This document shows, in pieces, positions 26,707-35,111 of a stretch of DNA of 64,000 nt (within the stretch, counting starts at the first letter, position 1; the number at the start of each line of letters is the position of its first letter). The notes under the pieces are model-generated. The model saw only the letters and a list, made by a program, of their open reading frames with translations. It was not told the origin of the DNA and did no database searches. A program made the position numbers and the translations under genes. Origin of the DNA: Gloeothece verrucosa PCC 7822 (GTDB taxonomy: Bacteria; Cyanobacteriota; Cyanobacteriia; Cyanobacteriales; Microcystaceae); NCBI RefSeq assembly GCF_000147335.1, contig NC_014501.1, positions 3,780,300-3,844,299 of the forward strand, written 5' to 3'.

Positions 26707-28071
26707 ATGTCTAATGAAGTCGATTTAAGCTTTCTTATCAACCAGATCGATAAATTGATTATTTTTTTAGAACGTCCTCCTGTCCAAATTCAATTGCTGA
26801 TGATCGCGATATCGATTTTTGGCTCAAAATTGTTTTCTCAATGGGTTTTGTTGCGGATAAAAAAAAAATTTCCTCATCTTAACCGCTTAACTTGGCGAAA
26901 GGCGAAGCGATATCCTCGAGTCTTGGGATTAATATTAATTCGGTATTTGCTGACTTCAGTTTTCTGTTTAATTTTTCTTAAATTGTTTCAATATTTATTT
27001 TTTGAGCAAAATTGGACGGCAGGAATTTTTAAGACAGCTTTAGAGATTTTGTGGGTTTACTTTTTCTATCGTGTTTTTTTGATGGTATTATATAATATTT
27101 TTTGGATTCCTCGTATTAATCAATACCGCGCTCAATTTTTTGCTCCTTTATTTTTTTTATTTGTTGGCAAAAAAATTATTGCTCTGATTAGTGATACCCA
27201 ACCCTTATCTCAAGTGGTTATTGTTAAATTATTTGGGAGTCCCATTACGATAGGAGCAATTTTTATCAGTACCGTCGGCTTGTATCTCTGGATTAAAACG
27301 GTTGATATTTTACAGCATTTCCTTTTAAAATGCCTTTCGGCTGGCAGCGATATGGAACCCGGAGCCGTGCAAGCTTCTTTAATTTTACTGCGTTATTTTT
27401 TGATGGCTTTAGGCATTGTTTTTATTTTTGGTTATGTCGGATTTAATCCCACTGCTTTTGCTGCTATTACTGGGGGTTTATCTGTGGGAATTGGCTTTGG
27501 CTTAAAAGAGGTTTTTAGTAACTTTATCAGTGGCATTGTTTTATTATTTGAAGGAACTTTAAAGCCCGGAGATATTATTGAAATTGGTGGCGAATCAAGT
27601 GAGGTAAAAAAGCTGAGTTTTCGGTCTACGACTGTACGAGTTTTTAAAGATAACTCTGAAAAAATTATTCCTAACCAAAACTTTTTTACCCAAGACTTCA
27701 CCACTTTTACAGGCAGTAATCGTTTAGTACGCCGTTCCCTAAAGGTTAGTACAAGTTATGATTGTGACCCTCAAAAAGTAATAAACTTATTATTACAAAT
27801 TGCGGCTCAACATCCGCGAATTCTACAAGAACCACCCCCCTTAGCTTTTTTTGTCAATTTTGGTGATTCTAGTTTAAATTTTGAGATAAGTTTTTGGCTT
27901 GATGACCCTTTGATTGGTAAAACTGTAGCTAGTGAAATTGGCTGTAAAATTTGGAAAACTTTTGCTGAATCTAAAATAGAGATTCCTTATCCTCAAAGGG
28001 ATTTACATATTCGTTCATGGGATGATTCTCTGAATTTTTTGCCTCAAAATTCTAAATCATCCACCCCTTAA
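26707..28071 (+). CDS. MscS-family mechanosensitive channel
   Basis: A 454-residue protein. Five hydrophobic helices (about 20-245) lead into the pore-lining TM3 (AAITGGLSVGIGFGLKEVFS, about 252-272) and the MscS beta domain (FISGIVLLFEGTLKPGDIIE, then VRVFKDNSEKIIPNQNF). The C-terminal alpha/beta cytoplasmic region follows. It opens under membrane tension to release solutes on osmotic downshock. It has longer N-terminal helices than E. coli MscS, as in plant and cyanobacterial MscK-like forms. It starts 48 bases after the solute-binding protein and may share its transcript. Confidence 0.9.
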   Translation: MSNEVDLSFLINQIDKLIIFLERPPVQIQLLMIAISIFGSKLFSQWVLLRIKKKFPHLNRLTWRKAKRYPRVLGLILIRYLLTSVFCLIFLKLFQYLFFEQNWTAGIFKTALEILWVYFFYRVFLMVLYNIFWIPRINQYRAQFFAPLFFLFVGKKIIALISDTQPLSQVVIVKLFGSPITIGAIFISTVGLYLWIKTVDILQHFLLKCLSAGSDMEPGAVQASLILLRYFLMALGIVFIFGYVGFNPTAFAAITGGLSVGIGFGLKEVFSNFISGIVLLFEGTLKPGDIIEIGGESSEVKKLSFRSTTVRVFKDNSEKIIPNQNFFTQDFTTFTGSNRLVRRSLKVSTSYDCDPQKVINLLLQIAAQHPRILQEPPPLAFFVNFGDSSLNFEISFWLDDPLIGKTVASEIGCKIWKTFAESKIEIPYPQRDLHIRSWDDSLNFLPQNSKSSTP

Positions 28072-28108
28072 AAGGAAAGACTTATTTATCTAGCCTTTCT
28101 CACATTAA

Positions 28109-28188
28109 TGAGGTACATCTTGAATTTAATTTCCTGTTGCCTGTTCGGGTGTTCGGGTGTTCCCTAAAACCTAGAACTTTGTACCTCA
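28109..28188. repeat. 80-base segment bounded by 9-bp inverted repeats
   Basis: TGAGGTACA (28109-28117) and TGTACCTCA (28180-28188) are perfect inverted arms. They enclose a short direct repeat (GTTCGGGTGTTCGGGTGTTC). It lies between the convergent mscS and a small hypothetical gene; it may be a terminator hairpin with a long loop or a tiny mobile remnant. Confidence 0.4.
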
Positions 28189-28203
28189 CTAGACTGAAAA
28201 ACG

Positions 28204-28506
28204 CTATAGAGAAATAGCATCTTTAATAGTTTGCTTGTATTCTTCAGGAGTCAGAGGAGTATTCTGCTCCCCCAGTGCCCCACTAAACCCTTCATCTGAA
28301 GATAATTTTTCAAACATAGCCTCTTCAATAATAGGACGTTCTTCATACCAGAGAATAATATTATTAGAAATAGCTTCTTTATCATCAGGAAGAGTATTGA
28401 TTAAAGCAATTAGCGAGTGTTTATCCGCTTGAGTGAATAATTCTGTATGGGTTTTTAGTAAGTCAACTAAACTGAGAATTTCAACATCAGATAAGGATAA
28501 ATCCAT
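28204..28506 (-). CDS. Hypothetical acidic protein, 100 residues
   Basis: The frame is preceded by a strong ribosome site (AAAGGAGA, about 7 bases before ATG), supporting a real gene. The predicted protein is soluble, helical and acidic (SLSDVEILSLVDLLKTHTEL at the start, TPLTPEEYKQTIKDAISL at the end). I recognise no family. It stands alone between mscS and the CHAT-FHA gene. Confidence 0.6.
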   Translation of the reverse strand: MDLSLSDVEILSLVDLLKTHTELFTQADKHSLIALINTLPDDKEAISNNIILWYEERPIIEEAMFEKLSSDEGFSGALGEQNTPLTPEEYKQTIKDAISL

Positions 28507-28774
28507 AAGTGTCTCCTTTAAAATTCTTAATATTCATCTGTAGGCTGGCTTAAGCGGCTGCCCAACTCAACAGCGACTATTTTACGGATGAGTTTCCTAT
28601 AATTATATTTTGACATTTGTTTGTAGCTTTTATTACCATCTTACAGAAATTAATATCAATAATCTTTAGAGAATTAAGGCAAAATTATAAAAAAAACATA
28701 TAAATAGTCGCGGCGCAAACAAGAGAGCCCCGATTTTCTTACAGGAATTTGATGTAGGCTGGAGAAATTACCCG

Positions 28775-30571
28775 TTACTCATCAACCTTTGGCGGCTCGG
28801 AATAACTAAAAGACTCAATAATAAACTCAAAAATCTGGCCATTAAGACTGCCAAATTTGAGTTGAACACCTGAACTTAAAGGAATCTCTTGATGATGAAC
28901 TCTCTGCCAACTATTTAAATCATAAATAAAAGTACCAAAGCGAGAAAAATCTCTCAAATAATAAGTATATTGATGTCCAGAACCAGAATTAAGTTCACGA
29001 CAAATTATTTCTGCGTGTCGCTGACTGACCCACCGTTCTTTAATCACCAAATCATTTTCTTGATGTCTTCCCACTCTCATTAACCCGCCATAAATCTGAT
29101 TGACTCGTTCTTTTCTATTGAGCAAACGTAAATAAGCAATAGGGAAAGTTTCTTGAGTCAGATCAATTTGAGTAACGGGTAATTCTGTAATCCCTTCATC
29201 AATCTTGATCAAAAGTTTTCCATCAAATTCTGGGTGCATATAAAGAATGGGTAATGTCCAAGCCGGCTGATTAAACTTATAGACAGTTAATAATTGTTGT
29301 CTGGCGACTCTAACGGCTTGATCGATAGACATTCTTTGAGTCAAGGCTTTAGTAAAAGCTTGAATAAAACTCAGGGCTTCCTGATCAGCGATCGCATCTC
29401 GCATCCCCAACACAGCCGGCACCCCATGATGAATTAGCACTTCAGCTAGGCTACTACGTTCAATGGCCCTCTGTCCTTGCTGGGCTGGTTGTGCCCCCCA
29501 ACAAGCATTAAACAAGGCTAAAGTGATGCGATTGCGAACCAATGCTTGGGCTAACTCTGTCCCATTCATCACCGCATTAGCGCGTAAAAATAATAAGCCG
29601 CCATCAAGTCCGGGCATTCCGTGACCCGCATAAAAAAATACATTATAATTTCCGTTATCTAAAGCTTCAGTTAGTTGAGCCGGTGTTGGTTGTATTAGCG
29701 TCTCAACTTTAACCGTCACTGAAGTTACACCAGAATTTAAACCATTAACTTGAGAGCTTTGGGCGATAACTTTTATCAGCGCGTTGGCTTCTTCTTCTAA
29801 CTCTAAACGAGGAGAACTGCTGTTGAGGGTAATCTCGGGTTGCGTAGAAAGATAAGAGGGGGTAAGTCCGGTTCCTGCCGATAAAGTCGGTGTATTGAGT
29901 TCTTCTCCTAATACCAACAGGATATTTAAACTCTCCTGATTCAATTGAGGTGCTAAAGGTTCTACATTGGTTGTCGTTCGACTAAAGAGGATTTGAGGAC
30001 TCAAGGAAATCGCCTGAGTTCCTATTTCCGGTTGCATGATTTCCCAAGGTAGAGGAATCAAATTCGGGTCTCGAATGTCTAAACGTACTCGCAACGACTG
30101 ATTTTTGCCAAAGGCCACTCCCCGGCTTTGAGCGAGACTTTGACGAATTGGCCCATCAAATAGCCATTGCCAAAGACTAATCCCTAACTGTTGCATCTGT
30201 TGACCCCCATAACCTCCTTCTTCAGTATTGGAAAAAACAATCGAGGATTGATTCGGGAGTTCAGCCGTATGAAATACCGGAATATGAGGCTCGTATTGCA
30301 GTGAAAACATTTCCTGCCAAGTTAACCACTGACGAGTTAAGGTTTCAGTCCAAATACAATCATAATGAACGTAGCCTCCTGGTAATGGAGATTGTAGAAC
30401 CCAAATAGCAAAATTGTCGGGTCCTGCCTGGATTAAACGAGCGACTGCAAGGCTGAGACAGGGGGTTGCTTTGTTAGACATTGACCATTGCTGTCTAAGA
30501 GTAATGGTTGTATTGTGACATACTCCTATGGCAATTACCATATTAGTCATTAGTCTTTGGTCTTTGGTCAT
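28775..30571 (-). CDS. CHAT-domain (caspase-like) protein with C-terminal FHA domain
   Basis: A 598-residue protein. The N-terminal third (about 35-230) has no domain I know but carries the IPLPWEIMQP segment often seen before CHAT domains. The CHAT domain (about 255-450) has the caspase-like dyad: His317 in FFYAGHG and Cys357 in LFNACWG. A C-terminal FHA domain (about 495-590: GGLMRVGRHQENDL, SQRHAEI, LRDFSRFGTFI) should bind phosphothreonine. It is expected to be a protease acting on, or recruited by, a phosphorylated partner. The first ten residues are encoded by heptamer-repeat DNA; a ribosome site (GGGGGAAAGG) supports this start, while Met11 (30541) is the alternative. Confidence 0.85.
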   Translation of the reverse strand: MTKDQRLMTNMVIAIGVCHNTTITLRQQWSMSNKATPCLSLAVARLIQAGPDNFAIWVLQSPLPGGYVHYDCIWTETLTRQWLTWQEMFSLQYEPHIPVFHTAELPNQSSIVFSNTEEGGYGGQQMQQLGISLWQWLFDGPIRQSLAQSRGVAFGKNQSLRVRLDIRDPNLIPLPWEIMQPEIGTQAISLSPQILFSRTTTNVEPLAPQLNQESLNILLVLGEELNTPTLSAGTGLTPSYLSTQPEITLNSSSPRLELEEEANALIKVIAQSSQVNGLNSGVTSVTVKVETLIQPTPAQLTEALDNGNYNVFFYAGHGMPGLDGGLLFLRANAVMNGTELAQALVRNRITLALFNACWGAQPAQQGQRAIERSSLAEVLIHHGVPAVLGMRDAIADQEALSFIQAFTKALTQRMSIDQAVRVARQQLLTVYKFNQPAWTLPILYMHPEFDGKLLIKIDEGITELPVTQIDLTQETFPIAYLRLLNRKERVNQIYGGLMRVGRHQENDLVIKERWVSQRHAEIICRELNSGSGHQYTYYLRDFSRFGTFIYDLNSWQRVHHQEIPLSSGVQLKFGSLNGQIFEFIIESFSYSEPPKVDE

Positions 30572-30575
30572 TAAT
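30543..30575. repeat. Heptamer repeats overlapping the CHAT-FHA start
   Basis: Units TTAGTCA, TTAGTCT, TTGGTCT, TTGGTCA (inverse of the TGACTAA family) overlap the first codons of the CHAT-FHA gene, giving its N-terminal MTKDQRLMTN. Confidence 0.7.
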
Positions 30576-30653
30576 TGCCTTTCCCCCTACTCGAGTTAAC
30601 TGTTAACTATTCCCCAAAACCGCTTTAATCGCAGGGTAGGGCGGTGTTGGCGA

Positions 30654-33600
30654 TCAATTAGCTTCACCGATCAGAGTAAATGCCGCCCAGTATTTCGGGT
30701 GAGAATATGAAGACTGTTGCATAGTCTTTAGCATGGCCGCCCGTAAAGCTTGGGCTTTATCTGGATTGTTTTGATTTTGTTGATAAAATTCCGTCATTAA
30801 GGTAGCAGTAGACTGATCGGAAATAGACCACAAAGAAACAATAATACTCTTTGCACCTGCGGTAATTAAAGAACGGGATAAACCAATGACACCATCTCCT
30901 GTGAGTCTTCCTCCTCCTGTACTACAAGCACTTAAAACGACTAAATCAGCATTGAGTTTAAGTTGTAGAATTTCTAGAGAAGTTAGTAAGCCGTTATCTG
31001 TTTTTTGATCGGCTAAAGCGATCGCACCTGGAACACCTGTTCCCGTAAAGTCATCTAATAAGCCATGAGTTGCTAAATGAATTAGCCGCGCTTGAGTAAG
31101 TTTGGGGATAATAGCTGTTTTAGTCGCTTCATTTCCGATTAAAGCTTTAGTATGGAGAAGTTCAGCAATTTTTTTAGCCTCTTCTTCTGCATAGGGTAGA
31201 GATTTTAATTGATAAAGATTGTTTTGTAATTGATTAGAAAAAGTTGGATTTCCGACAATTAAAATATGCTCAGGAGAAAGATCCTTGGATAAAGATTGTT
31301 GAGGTCTGGAGGTAGCAAGTTTATGGGTTAAATCAAGTACCTGAATCGAAGGAGATGTCAGGATAGTGTGTTTTTCTATGAGATATTTGTCTGAATTATC
31401 CTTTAAAGCCGCAAACGGAACTAAGAATAGAGAGCTATGGGGAATAAAAATTACATGATCTTGGGCATTACTGGGCAATAAATTTGCAATAGGTTCTATT
31501 AACACTTGATGAAGTTCTTTGAGGTTTGAGTTTAACTTTTCAACAACCCCTGGTCGAATAACGATTTCAACTCCTCGACCTCTAACCCCCATAGATTCAC
31601 GGCTATCAGTTACCAATTGTTCTAGTGAAGTTTGGTTGAGTTTGGCTTGTAAATCAACTCGATGAAAATCAATTTTTCCAGATGGTTGAATAACCCAGAT
31701 ATAGAGTTCAGAAGGATTTTTATTAACAGTATATTCTACTAGGGTTGCTTTTTGCTGTTTAGCAATTTCTTGAATTTTTCTTAAAGTGGGTGCTTTAATA
31801 GTTAAAGGAGTTTTAGAAGAATCAGATAAACGTTCTGCTAGACGTTCTGCATAAGCTCTTGCTCGACCTCGTTCTGAAATTTCTAAAGCTTCGTTGGGTT
31901 TATTTTCAGCAATGAGAACTTGTTGTAATTCTAAATAAGTATCTTTTTGCCTTTCAAAAAGAGATATTTTGTAAATATCTTCTTTTTTTAAAACTTTCCA
32001 AATCGATTCTAAAATATTGATAGATTCGCGTAAAATTTTCTCGGCTTCCTGAAGATTGCCTGACTCAAAATAAGCTGAACCAAGATGAGATAAAATAGTC
32101 CCTTTTGCTGGACGATCATTAATGGCTCTGGCTTGGACAAGTGCTTTTTGATATACTTCTATGGCTTTCTCATTTTCTCCTAAAGCTCTGTAAGCTAATC
32201 CCATGTATTCTAAAGTTAAAAATTCTTGTCCTCGCGTTGGAAATTTCTTGGTAATCGCTAAACTTTGTTGAAGATATTCAATAGCCTTTTTATCTCCTAA
32301 ATATTTATAAGTTCCTCCAAGAGATATTAAAGCTTTCCATTCTTCATAAGGATTTACAATTTTACGAGCAAGATCGAGACTTTGTTGTGCATAGTCTATA
32401 GCTTTGTCATAATCATTTTTTTGTCGGGCAACATTACCAAGATTGTTTAATGTTTCTAAAACTTTTTCATATTTTTCCTGATTTTTAGAAATGGCTAAAC
32501 CTTGTTCGTAAAATTTAACCGCTTGCTCATAATCATCCAGTTGGTAATAAATATCTCCTAAACCATTAAGGGCTTCTATTTGTTGAGAAAAATCTTCGAT
32601 TTTCCGCGCAAGTTCTAGCCGATTTTTTTGATATTTAATGGCTGCGGCATAGTCTCCCAAGTTAAAATGAGCCTGTCCTAACAACCATAAAGCCTTGATT
32701 TCTAATTCTGACTCTGAAAAAGTTTTAGCTAAAGTTAAGGCCTGTTTTAAATAGTTAATTTGTTGAAGATATTCACCTAAAGCTCCGTAGGCTACGCCTA
32801 AAAAATTGAGTATTTCTACTTCTCGTTGAGGATTGTTTAATTGTCTGACAATCACCAAAGCTTGCTCATAAGTTTCTACCACTTTTTGGTAATCTCCTTT
32901 TCCGTTATAGGCAAGCCCTAAAACATATAAAGACTCAGATTCTCCTTGAGGATCTTTGATTTCTCGCCCAATGGTTACACCCTGTTTTGAATACTCAATA
33001 GCTTGGTCATAATCACGGCTCTCATTATAAGCTAAACCCAATGCCATTAAAACTATACGCTCCTGAAGAGGATTATTAAGCTCCCGAACTATTTTTAGGC
33101 TCTGTTGATAATAATCAATTGCTTTGGTTAGCTCTTTTTTCTCTTGATAAGCTCTTCCTAATCTAATTAAAGCATTAACTTGTAATTTATTATCGCTTAA
33201 ATTTTCTGCAATTTTTAAACTTTCTTGTAAATATTTAATAGCTTCGTCATAATGACCTTGGCTATAATTACTCTGTCCCATGCTACCTAATACTTTAGCT
33301 TGTAACTCTCGATTTTTGCTTTTTATAGCTAGATTCAAGCTTTGTTGATAATAGTCGTTAGCCTTTGGATATTCTTGTAACTCATTAGCAAGATTTCCTA
33401 AATTTAGCAAGGCTCTAGCTTCTAAATCTTGATCCCCAATGTCACGAGCAATATCTAGAGCTTTCTGTCCATAATCTAGAGCTTTAGCATAATCTCCAAG
33501 CCAAAAATAGGCATTACCTAAATTTTTAAGTGCCTGTCCTTCTCCTTGGCGATCATTTTGTTGCCGCAACAAGATTAATGCTTCTTGAAAAGATTGAATA

Positions 33601-33800
33601 GCGGCTTGATAATCTCCTGCCTCTAACTGCTGCATACCTTGTTCTAAAAGAGTTTTAGCTTTATTCTCTTGAGTCATTTGAGCCAATTCTCCATTTTCAG
33701 ACAAACTTACTTGCGGATCAGAAATTAATGTTGCACAACTTAAATTGAAGGTTGTTAATAAACTTAGTAGTACCCTTAGACTGAAAGTTTTAGATTTCAT
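30654..33800 (-). CDS. TPR-CHAT protein (TPR-rich caspase-like protease)
   Basis: 1048 residues. The N-terminus is a signal or signal-anchor (LRVLLSLLTTFNLSCAT), then about thirteen tetratricopeptide-type repeats (about 50-640) of the 40-residue Kinesin-light-chain-like form (GDYQAAIQSFQEALI, EYPKANDYYQQSLNLA). The C-terminal CHAT domain (about 760-1045) has the dyad His912 (LIHLATHG) and Cys959 (VVLSACSTGGG). TPR-CHAT proteins include the gasdermin- or Csx30-cutting proteases of other bacteria, but no such partner or Cas gene is near. An excellent ribosome site (AGGAGG) precedes the ATG. The CHAT-FHA gene follows 82 bases downstream on the same strand. Confidence 0.88.
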   Translation of the reverse strand: MKSKTFSLRVLLSLLTTFNLSCATLISDPQVSLSENGELAQMTQENKAKTLLEQGMQQLEAGDYQAAIQSFQEALILLRQQNDRQGEGQALKNLGNAYFWLGDYAKALDYGQKALDIARDIGDQDLEARALLNLGNLANELQEYPKANDYYQQSLNLAIKSKNRELQAKVLGSMGQSNYSQGHYDEAIKYLQESLKIAENLSDNKLQVNALIRLGRAYQEKKELTKAIDYYQQSLKIVRELNNPLQERIVLMALGLAYNESRDYDQAIEYSKQGVTIGREIKDPQGESESLYVLGLAYNGKGDYQKVVETYEQALVIVRQLNNPQREVEILNFLGVAYGALGEYLQQINYLKQALTLAKTFSESELEIKALWLLGQAHFNLGDYAAAIKYQKNRLELARKIEDFSQQIEALNGLGDIYYQLDDYEQAVKFYEQGLAISKNQEKYEKVLETLNNLGNVARQKNDYDKAIDYAQQSLDLARKIVNPYEEWKALISLGGTYKYLGDKKAIEYLQQSLAITKKFPTRGQEFLTLEYMGLAYRALGENEKAIEVYQKALVQARAINDRPAKGTILSHLGSAYFESGNLQEAEKILRESINILESIWKVLKKEDIYKISLFERQKDTYLELQQVLIAENKPNEALEISERGRARAYAERLAERLSDSSKTPLTIKAPTLRKIQEIAKQQKATLVEYTVNKNPSELYIWVIQPSGKIDFHRVDLQAKLNQTSLEQLVTDSRESMGVRGRGVEIVIRPGVVEKLNSNLKELHQVLIEPIANLLPSNAQDHVIFIPHSSLFLVPFAALKDNSDKYLIEKHTILTSPSIQVLDLTHKLATSRPQQSLSKDLSPEHILIVGNPTFSNQLQNNLYQLKSLPYAEEEAKKIAELLHTKALIGNEATKTAIIPKLTQARLIHLATHGLLDDFTGTGVPGAIALADQKTDNGLLTSLEILQLKLNADLVVLSACSTGGGRLTGDGVIGLSRSLITAGAKSIIVSLWSISDQSTATLMTEFYQQNQNNPDKAQALRAAMLKTMQQSSYSHPKYWAAFTLIGEAN

Positions 33801-33878
33801 GATTGCCTCCTAGAAAATGACCTAGGTTTGCCTTAAAATCTCTAATTATTTTTTGACTTTGCTAAAATAATTCCCTGC

Positions 33879-34687
33879 TCAAACTATCTCGAAACTCATT
33901 GACATTGCCGCTAGTTTTGTGGTGTCCACTTGACGAGGACGCAAGGCCACAGAACCTTTATAAGCATCTCTAGAACCTGCATCAAAGTCTTCTAATAAAT
34001 CATTAATGACTTCGAGAGGTTCACTAATGGTTATAGTTCCTCTCTCTACTCCATTTCTTGAAGCTATTTGTTGTAAGGTTTTCAGAGATTTTGTCAGAGG
34101 GTCTCTACTAGCAATAATCAATACCTCTACCACACCCTTTGGTTCTTGGAGGACTATTTGGAAAGGATCATCTAACTGAGGAATTTGAATAGTTCTTCCG
34201 GCTTTGACTTGGACAAATGCGGCTGATTGTGCCCAATTATTAGGAAAGATAGCGGTTATTTCTCCATTTTGATCTATAAAAAGAATATTGACATGAAGAT
34301 CACTAGATTCGTTATTAGTAAGTTGAAACTGTATTGGTGTACCCACCGGTAGATGACGGGAGTCAGTCAGGTTAGGAATAGGTCTATTTTTTTGCTCATC
34401 TTCTGTTATCCCTCGAATCGGAAAAACTTCAGCAATTAATTGATTGTTTTGTCCTTCTGGACTTAGAGAAGCGATAACATTTAATCGTGATGAATCTGTA
34501 TTGAGGGTTAGTTTTACCAGTCGTGCGGCTAAAAGAGATTTGAATTTAGCTTGCAGACGAGTTATGCCATTTGTTATCGTTGAGAATAAATATCGCCCTG
34601 TTTTTGAATAGCCATTGGAGTACAACCTAAGGTAGCTAGAGCAGATGCAGAAAAGATCAGAAAGTAGCGACGTTTTATAACAGACAT
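33879..34687 (-). pseudogene. Broken caspase-family (orthocaspase/DUF4384) gene lacking its peptidase domain
   Basis: From an ATG at 34687 the sequence reads as a lipoprotein/Tat-like leader (MSVIKRRYFL, then SALATLGC and IQKQGDIYSQR) typical of cyanobacterial caspase-family proteins, ending at a TAA (34574-34576). In another frame, the C-terminal part of the same protein class follows: LLAARLVKLTLNTDSSRL and a DUF4384-like domain (VGTPIQFQLTNNESSDLHVN, then ITAIFPNN). The roughly 350-residue peptidase domain normally between them is absent. The downstream frame has only a TTG start. I read it as an internal deletion plus frameshift; a shortened DUF4384 protein could still be made. It precedes the TPR-CHAT gene by 78 bases. 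Confidence 0.65.
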
Positions 34688-35111
34688 TGACTACCTCTCT
34701 TCCAAGTCTTAAAAATTTTATATTTGCCTTTTTTTTGAATTTGCTTGGCTATTCGCGTCGGTTTAATCTATTTTTACTTAGTATTTTAAATCAAAAAAAA
34801 AAGGTTTTTATTAATTTTGTTTTCTTTTTATGGCAAATAATTTAGGTTGATAAAATTGTTTTAAAATATAGAAAAAAACGTAAAAAAATAATGAGTATTG
34901 TTTCGAGGTTATCATCTTTCCCTCTCCCTGTCTTCTCTTCCTTTCGTTCTCCCCCATCTCCTAGGTAGGGAAAACCGTCCCAAGAAATAAGGGCAGCCTC
35001 AGTCGTATAACCCCCTCGCAATTCGATAGAATATTGTCAACGAGCAATAATCGAGCTAGACTCACCAAGGATAAAGACTCAATACAACAGGGTCAGGAGA
35101 TCAAAATACGC
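34688..35111. promoter_or_regulatory. Divergent gap upstream of dnaK, no gene seen
   Basis: 424 bases between the broken caspase gene and dnaK. The left part is very AT-rich; the right part (about 34920-34990) is pyrimidine-rich. It must hold the dnaK promoter, but I see no CIRCE-type inverted repeat (TTAGCACTC) and no confident -35/-10 pair. A TTG-initiated extension of dnaK from 35034 is not supported. Confidence 0.45.

Noticed and set aside
30654-33800. TPR-CHAT as part of a type III-E CRISPR (Craspase) system
   Set aside because: No cas7-11, Csx30 or CRISPR array lies nearby; only the domain architecture is shared.
33879-34625. Normal short DUF4384 gene
   Set aside because: The frame opens only at a TTG, and the family leader peptide lies directly upstream in a different frame with a stop, so a broken longer gene explains it better.
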